Source of the DNA: Podarcis raffonei
Lineage: Eukaryota > Chordata > Lepidosauria > Squamata > Lacertidae
Assembly (NCBI RefSeq): GCF_027172205.1
Contig: NC_070611.1
Location: 59,701,979 to 59,765,978, forward strand
Length of the DNA stretch: 64,000 bases
Direction of reading: 5' to 3'
The notes beneath the pieces were generated by a model, which saw only the letters and a list, made by a program, of their open reading frames with translations, made no database searches and had not been told where the DNA came from. A program made the position numbers and the translations under genes. Positions 36,829-46,084 of this stretch are shown piece by piece; position 1 is the first letter of the stretch; the number at the start of each line of letters is the position of its first letter.

Positions 36829-38625
36829 TGTGAGAGCGAGCGGAGGAGAAAGCGGACCCAGACGGACAGGACAATCTAGGCAAGGCAAGGCGTCCGCTCG
36901 GGCCGAGCTCCTTGGAAGGCTGTAAGGGAATGGGATCAAATCCGGTTCGGGTCACTCAGCAGCTGACGCAAGTCTCCGCCCACCCTTTCTTCGTCACCGT
37001 GTCCCCGCCCCTTACCCTGGCAATGCGCCAATGGGGAGGCAGGGTCCGTCCCGACGCCGCCAAGTGCGCCCGCGCTTGCGTGATGACGTTTCGTATCCCG
37101 GCTCTGAAGGCACGGCTATCGCAGCGATAAATAAAAGAATATAGAGTGCCCCTTCTCAGCCTTGGTGTAGAGAACTTCCAGGCTCGCGTTGAGCAAAGAG
37201 TTTCCCAAATCGCCACCTAAGGAACCGCCCGGAGAAATTTGTAGAGCAACCCCGACATGTTCCTGCGTTTATGGTTAGGAAGGCCTCCTCGAAATGAAAG
37301 GTGTCAGGAAAGGGAGTAGCGCTTTGTCATTCTAACTTTTAGGTTTCATTTCGAGGTGTTTTTTAAAAAAAATATTATTTTAAAATAGTAGTGCCAACGC
37401 AAGCTTCATGTTCCATATCTCAATTGAGTTTTCTGCTTGGACTTCTCAAATAGTGCTCTCCTTGGGTTTCTAACTTTCGCGCAAATATTAGAAACTGAGT
37501 ACTAGTAACCAACTTCATCGTTTATTGCAAGGGTTTTTTTCGGGTGAGTGGGTGAGGATCTGTAGCAGAGTACGGATTGCAGTAAGCCTGCAGTGTAGTT
37601 CCATGTTATATACTTAAAACAGCTGTGATATTTATTACTTATTCAGTATATTGTTGTTAATAATAATACTTTGCCTTTTTCCCTGACAGCGACTCAAGGC
37701 GGCTTACAGATAAAAATAAGAACAGCTAGGAAAAAATAATCATTAAACAACAAACACCAATAGAAATAAACGCTATAGTTATAAGTTTGGGGTACCAGTG
37801 TTTGTGGGTGCAAGTCGCCCATAATTCTTAAATTCAGTAAAGTTTTAATTCCTCATGGTTTGACTAAACTGTGCCAAACAGTTGGTCTAGCCATTAACCC
37901 ATTAGGAGACAGTTAGCAGAGACAAAAGGCCAGTGGTTCAGGAGGGAAGGGCAGAATTGTAGTGGGCAAAGAGGTAAGTCACTTTTGCAGGGTGGGGTGA
38001 GGTGTGGAGTAGAGCAGGAGGAAGTTAATCTGTTTTATGCTGCAGAGAGGGGTCAGACATAATGTCTGGGGTCTCTTGGAATCTGAGGCTGCAGCAATCC
38101 ATCTAGACTCAGGTTGTTTGCAGCACTGAAGTGACTCTGGGTTGCAAGCCTGAGCAGTGCATATGAATAAACCATGTATCATAAAAAACATCACTGTCTC
38201 CACTGTGCCTCATTTCTGGAGGGAACACAAACTCTGGGTAAGTGCTTGGACTCCTGGCATCTTGCACTGCTGTGGAAATTGGGGTGGAGTGTAACAATAA
38301 AAAATAAATTAAACTATACAAGTAATTACAATAAAAACATTACAACATCAGCTCTTTAATTAAAAGCAGTCAGTCCTCCCAAAGAAGCCCAGGGCAGCAG
38401 TTGAGGGCAGGGATGAGTCTGACAGTGCTTACAAGTAGGGTGGAACTCTGTTCATGGGTCTCTGAATTATTTGCAGTAGACCAGCAAATGTTTCTAATTC
38501 CTTAACGTTTCAGCAACAGCAAGAGCTTACTCCTTAATTAGGCTGTTGAAAGAAAACCAGGAGTAGATTTTCAAGTGTAGCAATTCAGATTGCAGTTCTG
38601 GTTTGGAAAACATATTCCTAGGTTG

Positions 38626-39099
38626 AGCATGTAATTTTAACCTTTAAAGCCCTATACAGCCTAGGACCCTCGTACCTACGGGACTGACTCTCCTGGTATG
38701 TCCCACGGAGGACCTTACAGTCTGCAAACAAAAACATCTTGGAGGTCCCGGGCCACAGAGAGGTTAGGCTGGCCTCAACCAGAGCCAGGGCTTTTTCGGC
38801 TGGGGCTCCGACATGGTGGAACACTCTGTCACAAGAGACTAGGGCTTTGCAGGACCTGACATCTTTCTGCAGGGCCTGCAAGACAGAGCTGTTCCACCAC
38901 GCCTTTGGCCAAGGCACAGCCTTTGGTAATTTCTTCACAGAACTCTAGCCCAATGGTTGCCATCAATTTGATTTGAAATGGTTTTATAATGAATTGATTT
39001 TAGAAAGCTGTATTATTTTACTGTTGTTAGCCGCTCTGAGCCCAGCTTTGGCTGGGGAGGGCGGGATATAAATAAATTGTTGTTGTTGTTGTTGTTGTT
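38626..39099 (+). mobile_element. L2-clade LINE 3' end
   Basis: The frame at 38739-38948 (RAFSAGAPTWWNTL, then LTSFCRACKTELF) is the typical degraded C-terminus of L2-type ORF2 (family pattern RAFSxxAPxLWNxLP...FKxxLKTxLF). It is followed by the 3' UTR GTTGTTAGCCGCTCTGAGCC, GGCGGGATATAAATAAA and a (TTG)n end at 39077-39099. Confidence 0.7.
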
Positions 39100-39691
39100 A
39101 TTTGCAAGTTCCATGTCTGCTCCCTGAAACACTATTACAGGCTGGAGGTTAGGCTAGAAATGGGAATAGGGGTTGGGTCAGTCAATGTGTCTTTTTCTTT
39201 GTCACAGCAGCTCAAGCTGTAACATGAAACCCGCATAGTGTTGTAAGAGCCTAATCGTATTAAGTCTGCTATCTCCGCCTACACACACTACATTTTAAGA
39301 CTGAGTGGATGCAGACTTTGTAGCTTTAGCAACAAGATAGCTCTCCCAAACCCTATTGCTCAGCCTCCAGTCAAATGATAACTTATGCAAAATTCAGAAG
39401 CTTGCTTGCTGTTTTGTGACGTTTTGAGTGGTCCCGACTCTTTTACTTGTTGAAATAACTAGGTATTATTCTGTTACTGATTAGAAACTAATGCTGAGAG
39501 ATAAGTAACTTGTGCAAGGCCTCTCTGTAAATTCAAGAATGTGTGGACCTATTATTATTAACTAAAAAGTAATTAATTCAATCTTCGGTTAGCAACAATC
39601 AACAGTGTAGGCACAAAGACAAGAAAACAATGAGGCCCAAAGGGAATTAAACACAAAGAAAACAGGCTGGGCCAAATTATGCTAAAGCTTA

Positions 39692-39833
39692 GGTAAAAGT
39701 AAAGGGACCCCTGACCATCTCGCTTTACTGGCCGAGCAAGCCGGCGTACAGCTTTGGGATCATGTGGCCAGCATGACTAAGCCACTTCTGGTCAACCTTC
39801 CCTCCGAAGTGGTACCTATTTATTTACTTGCAC
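39692..39833 (-). mobile_element. Truncated GGACGCGGGT-family SINE, minus strand
   Basis: GGTAAAAGTAAAGGGACCCC, then GGCCGAGCAAGCCGGCGTAC and CATGTGGCCAGCATGACTAA, matches the 3' half of the full copy at 48164, with an internal deletion after GACC. Confidence 0.8.
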
Positions 39834-40201
39834 CTGACTCCAGCAGGTGGACTTGAGGGGTGGGCGGTTTCTATTGAAGTAGATTCTATAAGCATGAAAT
39901 CAGCTCGTTCCTGCCAGTGGAAATCGTATACTGTATTGAGTTTGCTACCGTTCGCTTTTTGACCGGAAGTCCACGTTGTGTACCGCTCTACCCTTTTTCC
40001 TATTTCAAAGGCCTCGGCGACGGCACAGGCGGCCGAGCTGGGAGCGAACGAGCACGCCCAGGCGCCGTTCCGTCGCGATGGCGTCACGACGCCCGCAGCG
40101 TCTGAGGCGGGCCTCCGACAGCCGCTGCTCTTTTTTTTTTCTGCCCTCCTCTATCATGGCGGCGATGGAGGCTTTCATTTAAGGGCTGACTGGAAAAGCG
40201 T

Positions 40202-40270
40202 TGCGCGCGCGCGCACACACACGCACGCATATACCTACATTTGCACAAACACGCATATATACATATATAA
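40202..40270. repeat. (GC)n(CA)n(TA)n alternating purine-pyrimidine tract
   Basis: GCGCGCGCGCGC at 40203-40214 passes into CACACACA/CGCACGCA and then ATATACATATATA. It is inside the BCL2L13 CpG island. Confidence 0.8.
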
Positions 40271-41188
40271 ACCTTCATCCAAGCGCGTGCATGTATATAT
40301 CCTAACGCGGCCCCGCGGCACGGACATATTCCTCTTGGCTTTGACCCAGCGCTCTTCCCCGCCGTCCTCGTGAGACTCGGGTAAGCAAAACAAAAACACA
40401 CTCCGGAGGGGCGGGGCGGAGGGGGAAAGAGCCGAGCGCCTCAGTCTCCTCGCGCGCGAGGTCACCGTGTGGGCGGTTGGGCGACCTGCTTTGGGCGCGC
40501 GCTCCGGGCGGTTGGCGGCAGCCCCTTATGAGGTGGGTGGGGAGGCGGTCGCTTCTTCCACCCCTTCCCTACCACCGCCTGGCTTCTCCTTTAAAACACA
40601 CACAAAATATTCACTGTGGTGGTTTCTGCCCACCCCACCCTCGTCCTGTGTAGAGTCTGCTTTATAGGCTCCCCACCGCCCCCTACTTGAGGTTGGTGTT
40701 TCCCTCATGGCCTTTGGTCTCCTCAGCCGCGTCCCTTATCCACGGTTCACGTGCGTGAAAGGCGGGACTTTTCCCGGCACTTGCGCCTTCGGGCGGTTTC
40801 TCTTTTGAAGGGCAAACTATTTCCCCTTCCTCCCGTCAAGGAAAGGGGGGACCGGCTGAGGTGGGGGGAGTGTTGCGTGTTGTGTTTGTGGTGTGGGTTG
40901 TTTCTCCCCATGTTCTTTCCCGTCGCTCTCGAGTTTTTAATAAGGTGGTCAGGGAATGCAGTGCCAGCCCTCTCCCCACCCCCCTCTTTTAAATAGTTAT
41001 AAAAATGTAGGTTGGCTGTTGGCGGTCAGTAGGAGCGCCCCCCCCCCATGCGTGGCGTGAAATCCTGGTTATCTTCCCTGTGTTTGAAGCGGTTGAAGGA
41101 CAGGCCCCTCCTCCCGGGGACTGAGCAGGGTCAGCGTTGTTGACAATGGTGTGCCCTGTCAGCTGCCAGATCTCTTCTGCTCCCAGAG

Positions 41189-41230
41189 AGAGCTGCTGCT
41201 GATTGCTGCTGCTGCTGCTGCTGGAGGAGG
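41189..41230. repeat. CTG-rich triplet tract
   Basis: GCTGCTGCTGATTGCTGCTG continues to about 41222, then GGAGGAGGAGG. It lies in the 5' non-coding region of BCL2L13, before the donor at 41328. Confidence 0.85.
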
Positions 41231-42429
41231 AGGGGTGTGTGAACGTGCTCGTGCTTGCGTGCACTTGTGCTGCTTTTTCTTCTCGCTAGCATCTCCCTGC
41301 TTTACAGCTGCATTTCCTCAACAGTTGGTAAGAATGGCGTTCTTTGCATGGGTGTGATGATGGGAGGGGGGAAGGCAGCACCGGTGCTTGGTGCTCTTTC
41401 AAATTTATCCTTACAAGAGAAGGCTGTGCTTAAACCCTGGCCCAATTTAGTGTCTACTGCTATTGTTTGTGAGCTGGCAAACCTTCACATTCAGAAGTAC
41501 AGTACAGTACCTGCTTAGAACTCCAGAGTTGTCTGCACTTGCTGAAACTTTCTGAAAAGTGATATAATCTTTCATTGGTATGTTTGCTTATATGTACTGT
41601 TGTGACACATTTCTTTTGGATGGATATTGTTGATCAACATTTTGCTTTGATTTTTTAAAAAAAACAACCACCACACATACCTAGCTAGGTGTGCTTCTAA
41701 CATTGCTCATCACTGTAGTTATCTTGAGAGTATTGTTCTCAGAGGTTTGCTCAGTCTTTCTGCTTACTTTGCATTTGTGTGGGAGACTTTGAAAATAGGA
41801 CTTTTATTCTTTAACATTTTAATTGCTCATATTAAGAAATGTACTTTCACGGCATATGGAAACATTATTAAATTGATGCGGGTTAGATGTATGGAAAGGA
41901 GAGTTCAAAGTATGGAAAACATGAAACCTTCGTGGGAGATAATTCAGTTAAATCCATTGAAAGCGTCTCTTGTTTATTGTGGCAGTATAAAGTTAAACTA
42001 AAACCACAGCTCAGATAAAGTACTAAGGCTTTTGTTCCACCACCCCACCCCACCCCACTGTTTCAGTCTTTTGAGAAAATGGTGTAACTATGATAGATAC
42101 ACTTCAATTTTCAAAATTCCACAGAACCAGATGTTCATAGATAAATGAGGTAATTCTTGAATGTCAGTTACTGCAATGCTGCCAGTAAACATGGATAGTA
42201 TTTTACAAACTTCTGCCTATAATTTTTCCCTGATATGTAGTGTGCAGAGGTAAAACTTTAAAATGAAATAAAATTTGGAAGGTGAACTGCACGGGGGGGG
42301 GGAGCTAGATATGCAATGCAGATAAGTTGTTTTTGAAATAGGTGTTTTCAATATATACATATCCTTGTGGAAAATTCCCAACAAGCTCAAAGCTCACCTA
42401 ATCAAACTAACTTTGTAATCTAATGTCAA

Positions 42430-42700
42430 GTGTGTAAGTCATGTTAAGCCACAACGCTAAATAGCTATCATGTGGTTTAGTTCTGGATTGGAAGACTCAA
42501 ATGGATGAGAACTGGCCTTCTTTGCACATCAGACTGAACCATAGTTTAACTGCTGTTGTTGAATGTGGAAGAGCAGTATGATAGCACATGCTACTGAAGT
42601 AGCAAGAGCTTTGTTCCTTCCCTGCTCCTGCTGCTGCCACACTGACAGAGGAAACAAGGCATGATCTGGCTTGTCATCTAAATCCAGGCTTATGGTTTGT
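42430..42700. repeat. AAACCATGG-type dispersed repeat
   Basis: It contains CTGAACCATAGTTTAAC, TTAAGCCACAACGCTAAA and CAGGCTTATGGTTTGTTT, short opposing copies of an AAACCATGGTTT-like core. Similar cores recur near 50405-50650, 55660-55800 and 56500-56720. Family not identified; possibly a MITE group. Confidence 0.35.
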
Positions 42701-42711
42701 TTCTTTGCACC

Positions 42712-42855
42712 AGAGAATTGTAGAGTTGGAAGGGACCATGAGGGTCATGTAGTCTAACTCTCTGCAGTGAAGGAATCTTTTGCCCAATGGGGGCTCAAAC
42801 CCACAACCCTGAGATTAAGAGTCTCGTGCTCTACCAACTTAGCTATCCCAGGCAT
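42712..42855 (-). mobile_element. tRNA-Lys-derived SINE with CR1-type tail, minus strand
   Basis: The minus-strand head follows tRNA-Lys(CTT): A box TAGCTAAGTTGG (42834-42845), anticodon CTT at 42817-42819, B-box region GGGTTTGAGCC (42792-42802). It is fused to the CR1-type tail TCCCTTCCAACTCTACAATT, as in the tRNA-Ile SINE at 6767. Confidence 0.75.
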
Positions 42856-42904
42856 CCCAGGTATCAAACACACTTTGAGAACACTGCTTTTTCATATTAG
42901 GAAT

Positions 42905-43045
42905 GTAGGAAACTGCCTTATACTGAGTCAGGCCATTGAGCCTTCAAGTTTGCTATTGTCTACATTAACTAGCAGAAGCTTTTCCAGATTTCAGACTGGG
43001 GTCACTCCCTGCTCCACCTGGAATTGAGGATTGAACCCGGATTGT
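42905..43045 (-). mobile_element. tRNA-Ala-type SINE, minus strand, truncated
   Basis: GAAACTGCCTTATACTGAGT, then CAGGCCATTGAGCCTTCAAG and a right part with GGATTGAACCCGGA (reversed B box), matches the element at 1565-1740. The tRNA head is cut off after the B box. Confidence 0.65.
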
Positions 43046-43384
43046 GAACCATGTCAGTGACAGGTACACAAAAGGGGGCAACTTGTTGCAAACTAAGTTT
43101 GCTATTGTGACTTTTTAAAATTATGGTGAATGATTTGGATGATTTATATTCTGCCTAATTGTAAAACAGAATAGACTTCAAAGCTGTGTCTTAGGAAGTC
43201 TTGCATAATGCTTCAGGGTCTCTGATAAGCCATATTCTAGACAATAAAAAAGCATTAAAAGTGTAAGTAGCAGTGCTTGAATCCAATTGAATCAAATTAT
43301 ACATCTATAAAATTATATGGTGAAATGTAAACAATCTTAAGAGTATTACAGTTTTGAAGCAATTGCATATTACATATTTATAAA

Positions 43385-43540
43385 TTTTTTTTATTACATT
43401 TGTGTTCCACCTTTCTTCCAAGGAGCCTAAGTGGCATACATGGTTCTCTTTTTTTAATCCATACAACAACCCTGTGCAGTAGGTCAGTCTGAGAGACAGA
43501 CTGGCTGAAGATTAATCAGTAAGCTTCATGGCAGATTTAA
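43385..43540 (-). mobile_element. tRNA-derived squamate SINE 3' part, minus strand
   Basis: CCACCTTTCTTCCAAGGAGC, then ACAACCCTGTGCAGTAGGTC and a T-run, is the reversed tail of the SINE at 31964. The A/B-box head is missing. Confidence 0.6.
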
Positions 43541-43544
43541 TTCT

Positions 43545-43830
43545 TATGAAACAATAAAGTCTTGTGGCTCTTTAAAGACCAACAAACTTGTTTATGGTAT
43601 AAACTTTTGGGAACTACAGTCCACTTCATCAGATGCATGGAATGCTATCCCAAGTTAGCAAGTACACCCATGTTTATTATACCTGCCAACTTGGAAAAAC
43701 ATTCCATGTATCCAATGGAGTGAACTGTAGCCTATGAAAGCTTATGCCTTCATAAATTTGCTAGTCTTTAAGATGCCACAAGACTCTTAGTTGCTTTTGC
43801 TATCACAGACTAACATGGTTACTCCTTTGG
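43545..43830. repeat. Inverted pair of an unclassified dispersed repeat
   Basis: Left arm 43553-43640 (AAAGTCTTGTGGCTCTTTAA, then CCACTTCATCAGATGCATG) and right arm 43710-43830 (TGGAGTGAACTGTAGCC, then GCTTATGCC and GTCTTTAAGATGCCACAAGA) are opposite-strand copies of one repeat common in amniotes. The spacer is about 70 bp. Confidence 0.55.
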
Positions 43831-44505
43831 GGTTGAAATATTTTTGTGGTAAGTGCAAACATAGCAAAGCCCTTTTTATAAGAGGATTATAACTGTTTAT
43901 TCATTGTTAACCATTGCTTTTCTGTATAATTGATATGTAATCCATTTGTGGATTAGGATCACTCCAAGCATCTGGAGATACCCATCTGACTGACTCGATT
44001 TTTCCAAGCAGCTCAAAGTCAAATGGATAATGAAAGATTTTAGTGTTTGATGTGGTGTGCAAGGAGATGCTGCCCAAAAATTCACTTATATATTGTAAAT
44101 TTTACTTAGCTTACTTCAATGTCTTGGAATGGATTCCATGGTTGAAATGGGGAGGTAGCAATCTTAATTGCTTTGTCTAAGGTCAGGGCTGAACATATAA
44201 TGCAAATTCTTCTTAATAGCATAGATACCTGTTGATCTTTTAGCAGAAATCCAAAAGCCACAGTTGAAAAATATCTTCATTTGGATTTAAAATGAAGTGC
44301 CACTACTTCATTACATTTTAGTTGATTCAATTTCAGATACTACCCTATTGTGGCTCTTGCAAATTCTTAGGTACCAGAAACACGTTTTAGGTGCTTGCTT
44401 CTTCCAGTTCAAGGGTATATTAACTTGTTTTAAACATTATGGTTTTCTCTTGCACTTTGCAGAATATACACTGACTGTGTTTTACTACATTTCCGTTTTC
44501 TTATC

Positions 44506-44620
44506 AGCCCTGGCCAGAGCAACATTTGAGAGGGCACATAGGTGGCAGACTACATTCTTATCTCCTCCCCCCACTGAAAGTAGCCTATTGGCAAGTCCCA
44601 TTGCCACATCTACTGTAATT
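44506..44620 (+). repeat. Unclassified repeat, plus-strand arm
   Basis: CATTTGAGAGGGCACATAGG, GTGGCAGACTAC and CCCACTGAAAGTAGCCTATT align at high identity to the reverse complement of 45668-45800. The shared conceptual translation is RA.FER.HRWQ...PPTESS. I do not recognise the family. Confidence 0.55.
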
Positions 44621-44648
44621 CTGTTCTTCCGTCCCAGAAGTAGTATTA

Positions 44649-44879
44649 CAGTGGTACCTCGGGTTAAGAACTTAATTTGTTCTGGAGGTCCGTTCTTAAC
44701 CTGAAACTGTTCTTAACCTGAAGCACCACTTTAGCTAATGGGGCCTCCCGCTGCCGCCACACGATTTCTGTTCTCATCCTGAAGCAAAGTTCTTAACCTG
44801 AGTTACTATTTCTGGGTTAGTGGAGTCTGTAACCTGAAGTGTATGTAACCTGAAGCGTATGTAACCCAAGGTAGCACTG
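44649..44879. mobile_element. Tigger/pogo-like MITE, CAGTGGTACC family, copy 2
   Basis: It is flanked by TA (44647-44648, 44880-44881). Ends CAGTGGTACCTCGGGTTA and TAACCCAAGGTAGCACTG. It has the same body as 9639-9880 with small deletions. BCL2L13 intron 1. Confidence 0.82.
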
Positions 44880-45667
44880 TATAGTGGTGCATGCAGTAGG
44901 AGTTGACAGCATTTTGCCGCAAAAGATGTTACATTTGTTGCATAACTACAATAATATTGTTTTTTTCAAATCTTTTCCTTGCTATTTTTAACATGATTCA
45001 TAGCTATTAAAAAAATTACGCAGCAAGGGCTTCAGGCATGGGAAATAGCCTGCAAAGGATTCCAGGTATACTAAATAATATGAAAAGAGGTGAGGCTTCC
45101 TGAGTTGTCTAAAAGTGGTAGTGTTCTACTTACAAAAATGAATTAATTCTAAATGTTAGAAACTGATGCTGCCCAATAAACAGCTTTACCTTTTACTTAT
45201 AGAGACGCTGAATGAATTATATCTGTTAAATTTTACACTACAAGATATGGCAGTGATGACTGCATCTGAACAATTGTTTTCAAGTAGTGTCTCTGAAGAG
45301 CATTTGACATGACAAAAGAGGGAAGTCACATTTTAGTTTGTCATTGAATTCTGAAACATCTCTTTAAAAAACTGTCTGGGAGCTACTATTTAAATTTCCC
45401 TCAGTGAGTCCAAAGTAGTGTCACTGAATTAAAGACGTTGTGGGAATTCAACCAGAATTAATTCAGTTCTGCTATGATCAAATAAACCTGCAGAAATGTG
45501 CATAAACTTTCAAAAGAACTACTGATATGATTATTTCTGAACATTAGTAATTTTGAATATAGTACAGTTATGTAGCAGTGTTCTGGATCTTCCTCTTCTT
45601 TCTCTCTGGGGAAGAAGTAGAATATTTATTTCATCTGCTATGTGTTTCCGTAGTTTGTGCAACTGTT

Positions 45668-45800
45668 GTTTGACATACCATAGGGATGTTTGAAAAGCAA
45701 CTTGTCAATGGGCTACTTTCAGTGGGAGGAAGAGATATGGATTTAACCTGCCACCTATGTACCCTCTCAAATGATGCTCTGTCTGGCCGGTGCTGATAAG
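45668..45800 (-). repeat. Unclassified repeat, minus-strand arm
   Basis: It is the reverse-complement partner of 44506-44620, with CTTATCAGC at the left border of both copies on their own strands. It lies 100 bp before the BCL2L13 start-codon exon. Confidence 0.55.
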
Positions 45801-45904
45801 TTCTGGCACAATTGCATTTTGTATTTTGTCTGCCTTGCATGTGTGTACATAATCTGAATATGATTCTAATTACGTTTTTTTCATTTTGATTCTTCATTTT
45901 TCAG

Positions 45905-46084
45905 ATCTTAAACAGAGAAAATTACATAGCTCATAATCCTGTGGGGCATTGGAAGCCAACCAAATGGCATCTTCTACTACTGTGCCTGTAGGTTTTCACT
46001 ATGAAACAAAGTATGTTGTCCTCAGCTATTTGGGTCTCTTGTCACAAGAAAAGCCTCAGGAGCAGCTCTCTCTGCCAACTCAAG
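45905..46084 (+). CDS. BCL2L13: BCL2L13 exon with start codon (5' UTR plus coding 45964-46084)
   Basis: Acceptor TTTTTCAG ends at 45904, the ATG is at 45964 and donor GTAATG starts at 46085. It encodes MASSTTVPVGFHYETKYVVL and SYLGLLSQEKPQEQLSLPTQ, plus one base of Val/Gly. The 59 bases before the ATG are 5' UTR. Confidence 0.95.

Larger units (their letters stand above)
37131..39949. other. Intergenic region between ATP6V1E1 and BCL2L13 promoters
   Basis: No coding exon seen. It contains a reversed LINE tail near 37645-37740 (GACTCAAGGCGGCTTACAG), a piece related to the AAACCATGG family near 37850, the L2-clade LINE at 38626-39099 and a truncated SINE at 39692-39833. Confidence 0.55.
39950..41330 (+). 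promoter_or_regulatory. BCL2L13: CpG-island promoter and 5' non-coding region of BCL2L13
   Basis: The CpG-dense block holds GC boxes (for example GGGGCGGGGC near 40408), a YY1-like ATGGCGGC at about 40156 and an E-box CACGTG at 40748-40753. Two good donor sites follow GC-rich sequence: CGG|GTAAGC at 40380/40381 and TTG|GTAAGA at 41327/41328. Either could end a non-coding first exon spliced to 45905. The open frames inside this block are composition artefacts. Confidence 0.65.

Noticed and set aside
38050-38290. Possible LTR remnant with an AATAAA and a late 'TTGGGGTGGAG' segment
   Set aside because: No clear ends or flanking duplication could be found, so it is not listed as an element.
39978-40401. 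131-aa (+) and 105-aa (-) open frames near 40.0-40.4 kb
   Set aside because: They lie in a CpG island, cross a dinucleotide repeat and overlap each other on opposite strands; no family pattern. Length comes from GC-rich composition.
44297-44704. 135-aa open frame in BCL2L13 intron 1
   Set aside because: It crosses a dispersed repeat and runs into a MITE terminus; the protein-like part recurs in the inverted repeat copy at 45668, so it is repeat sequence, not a gene.
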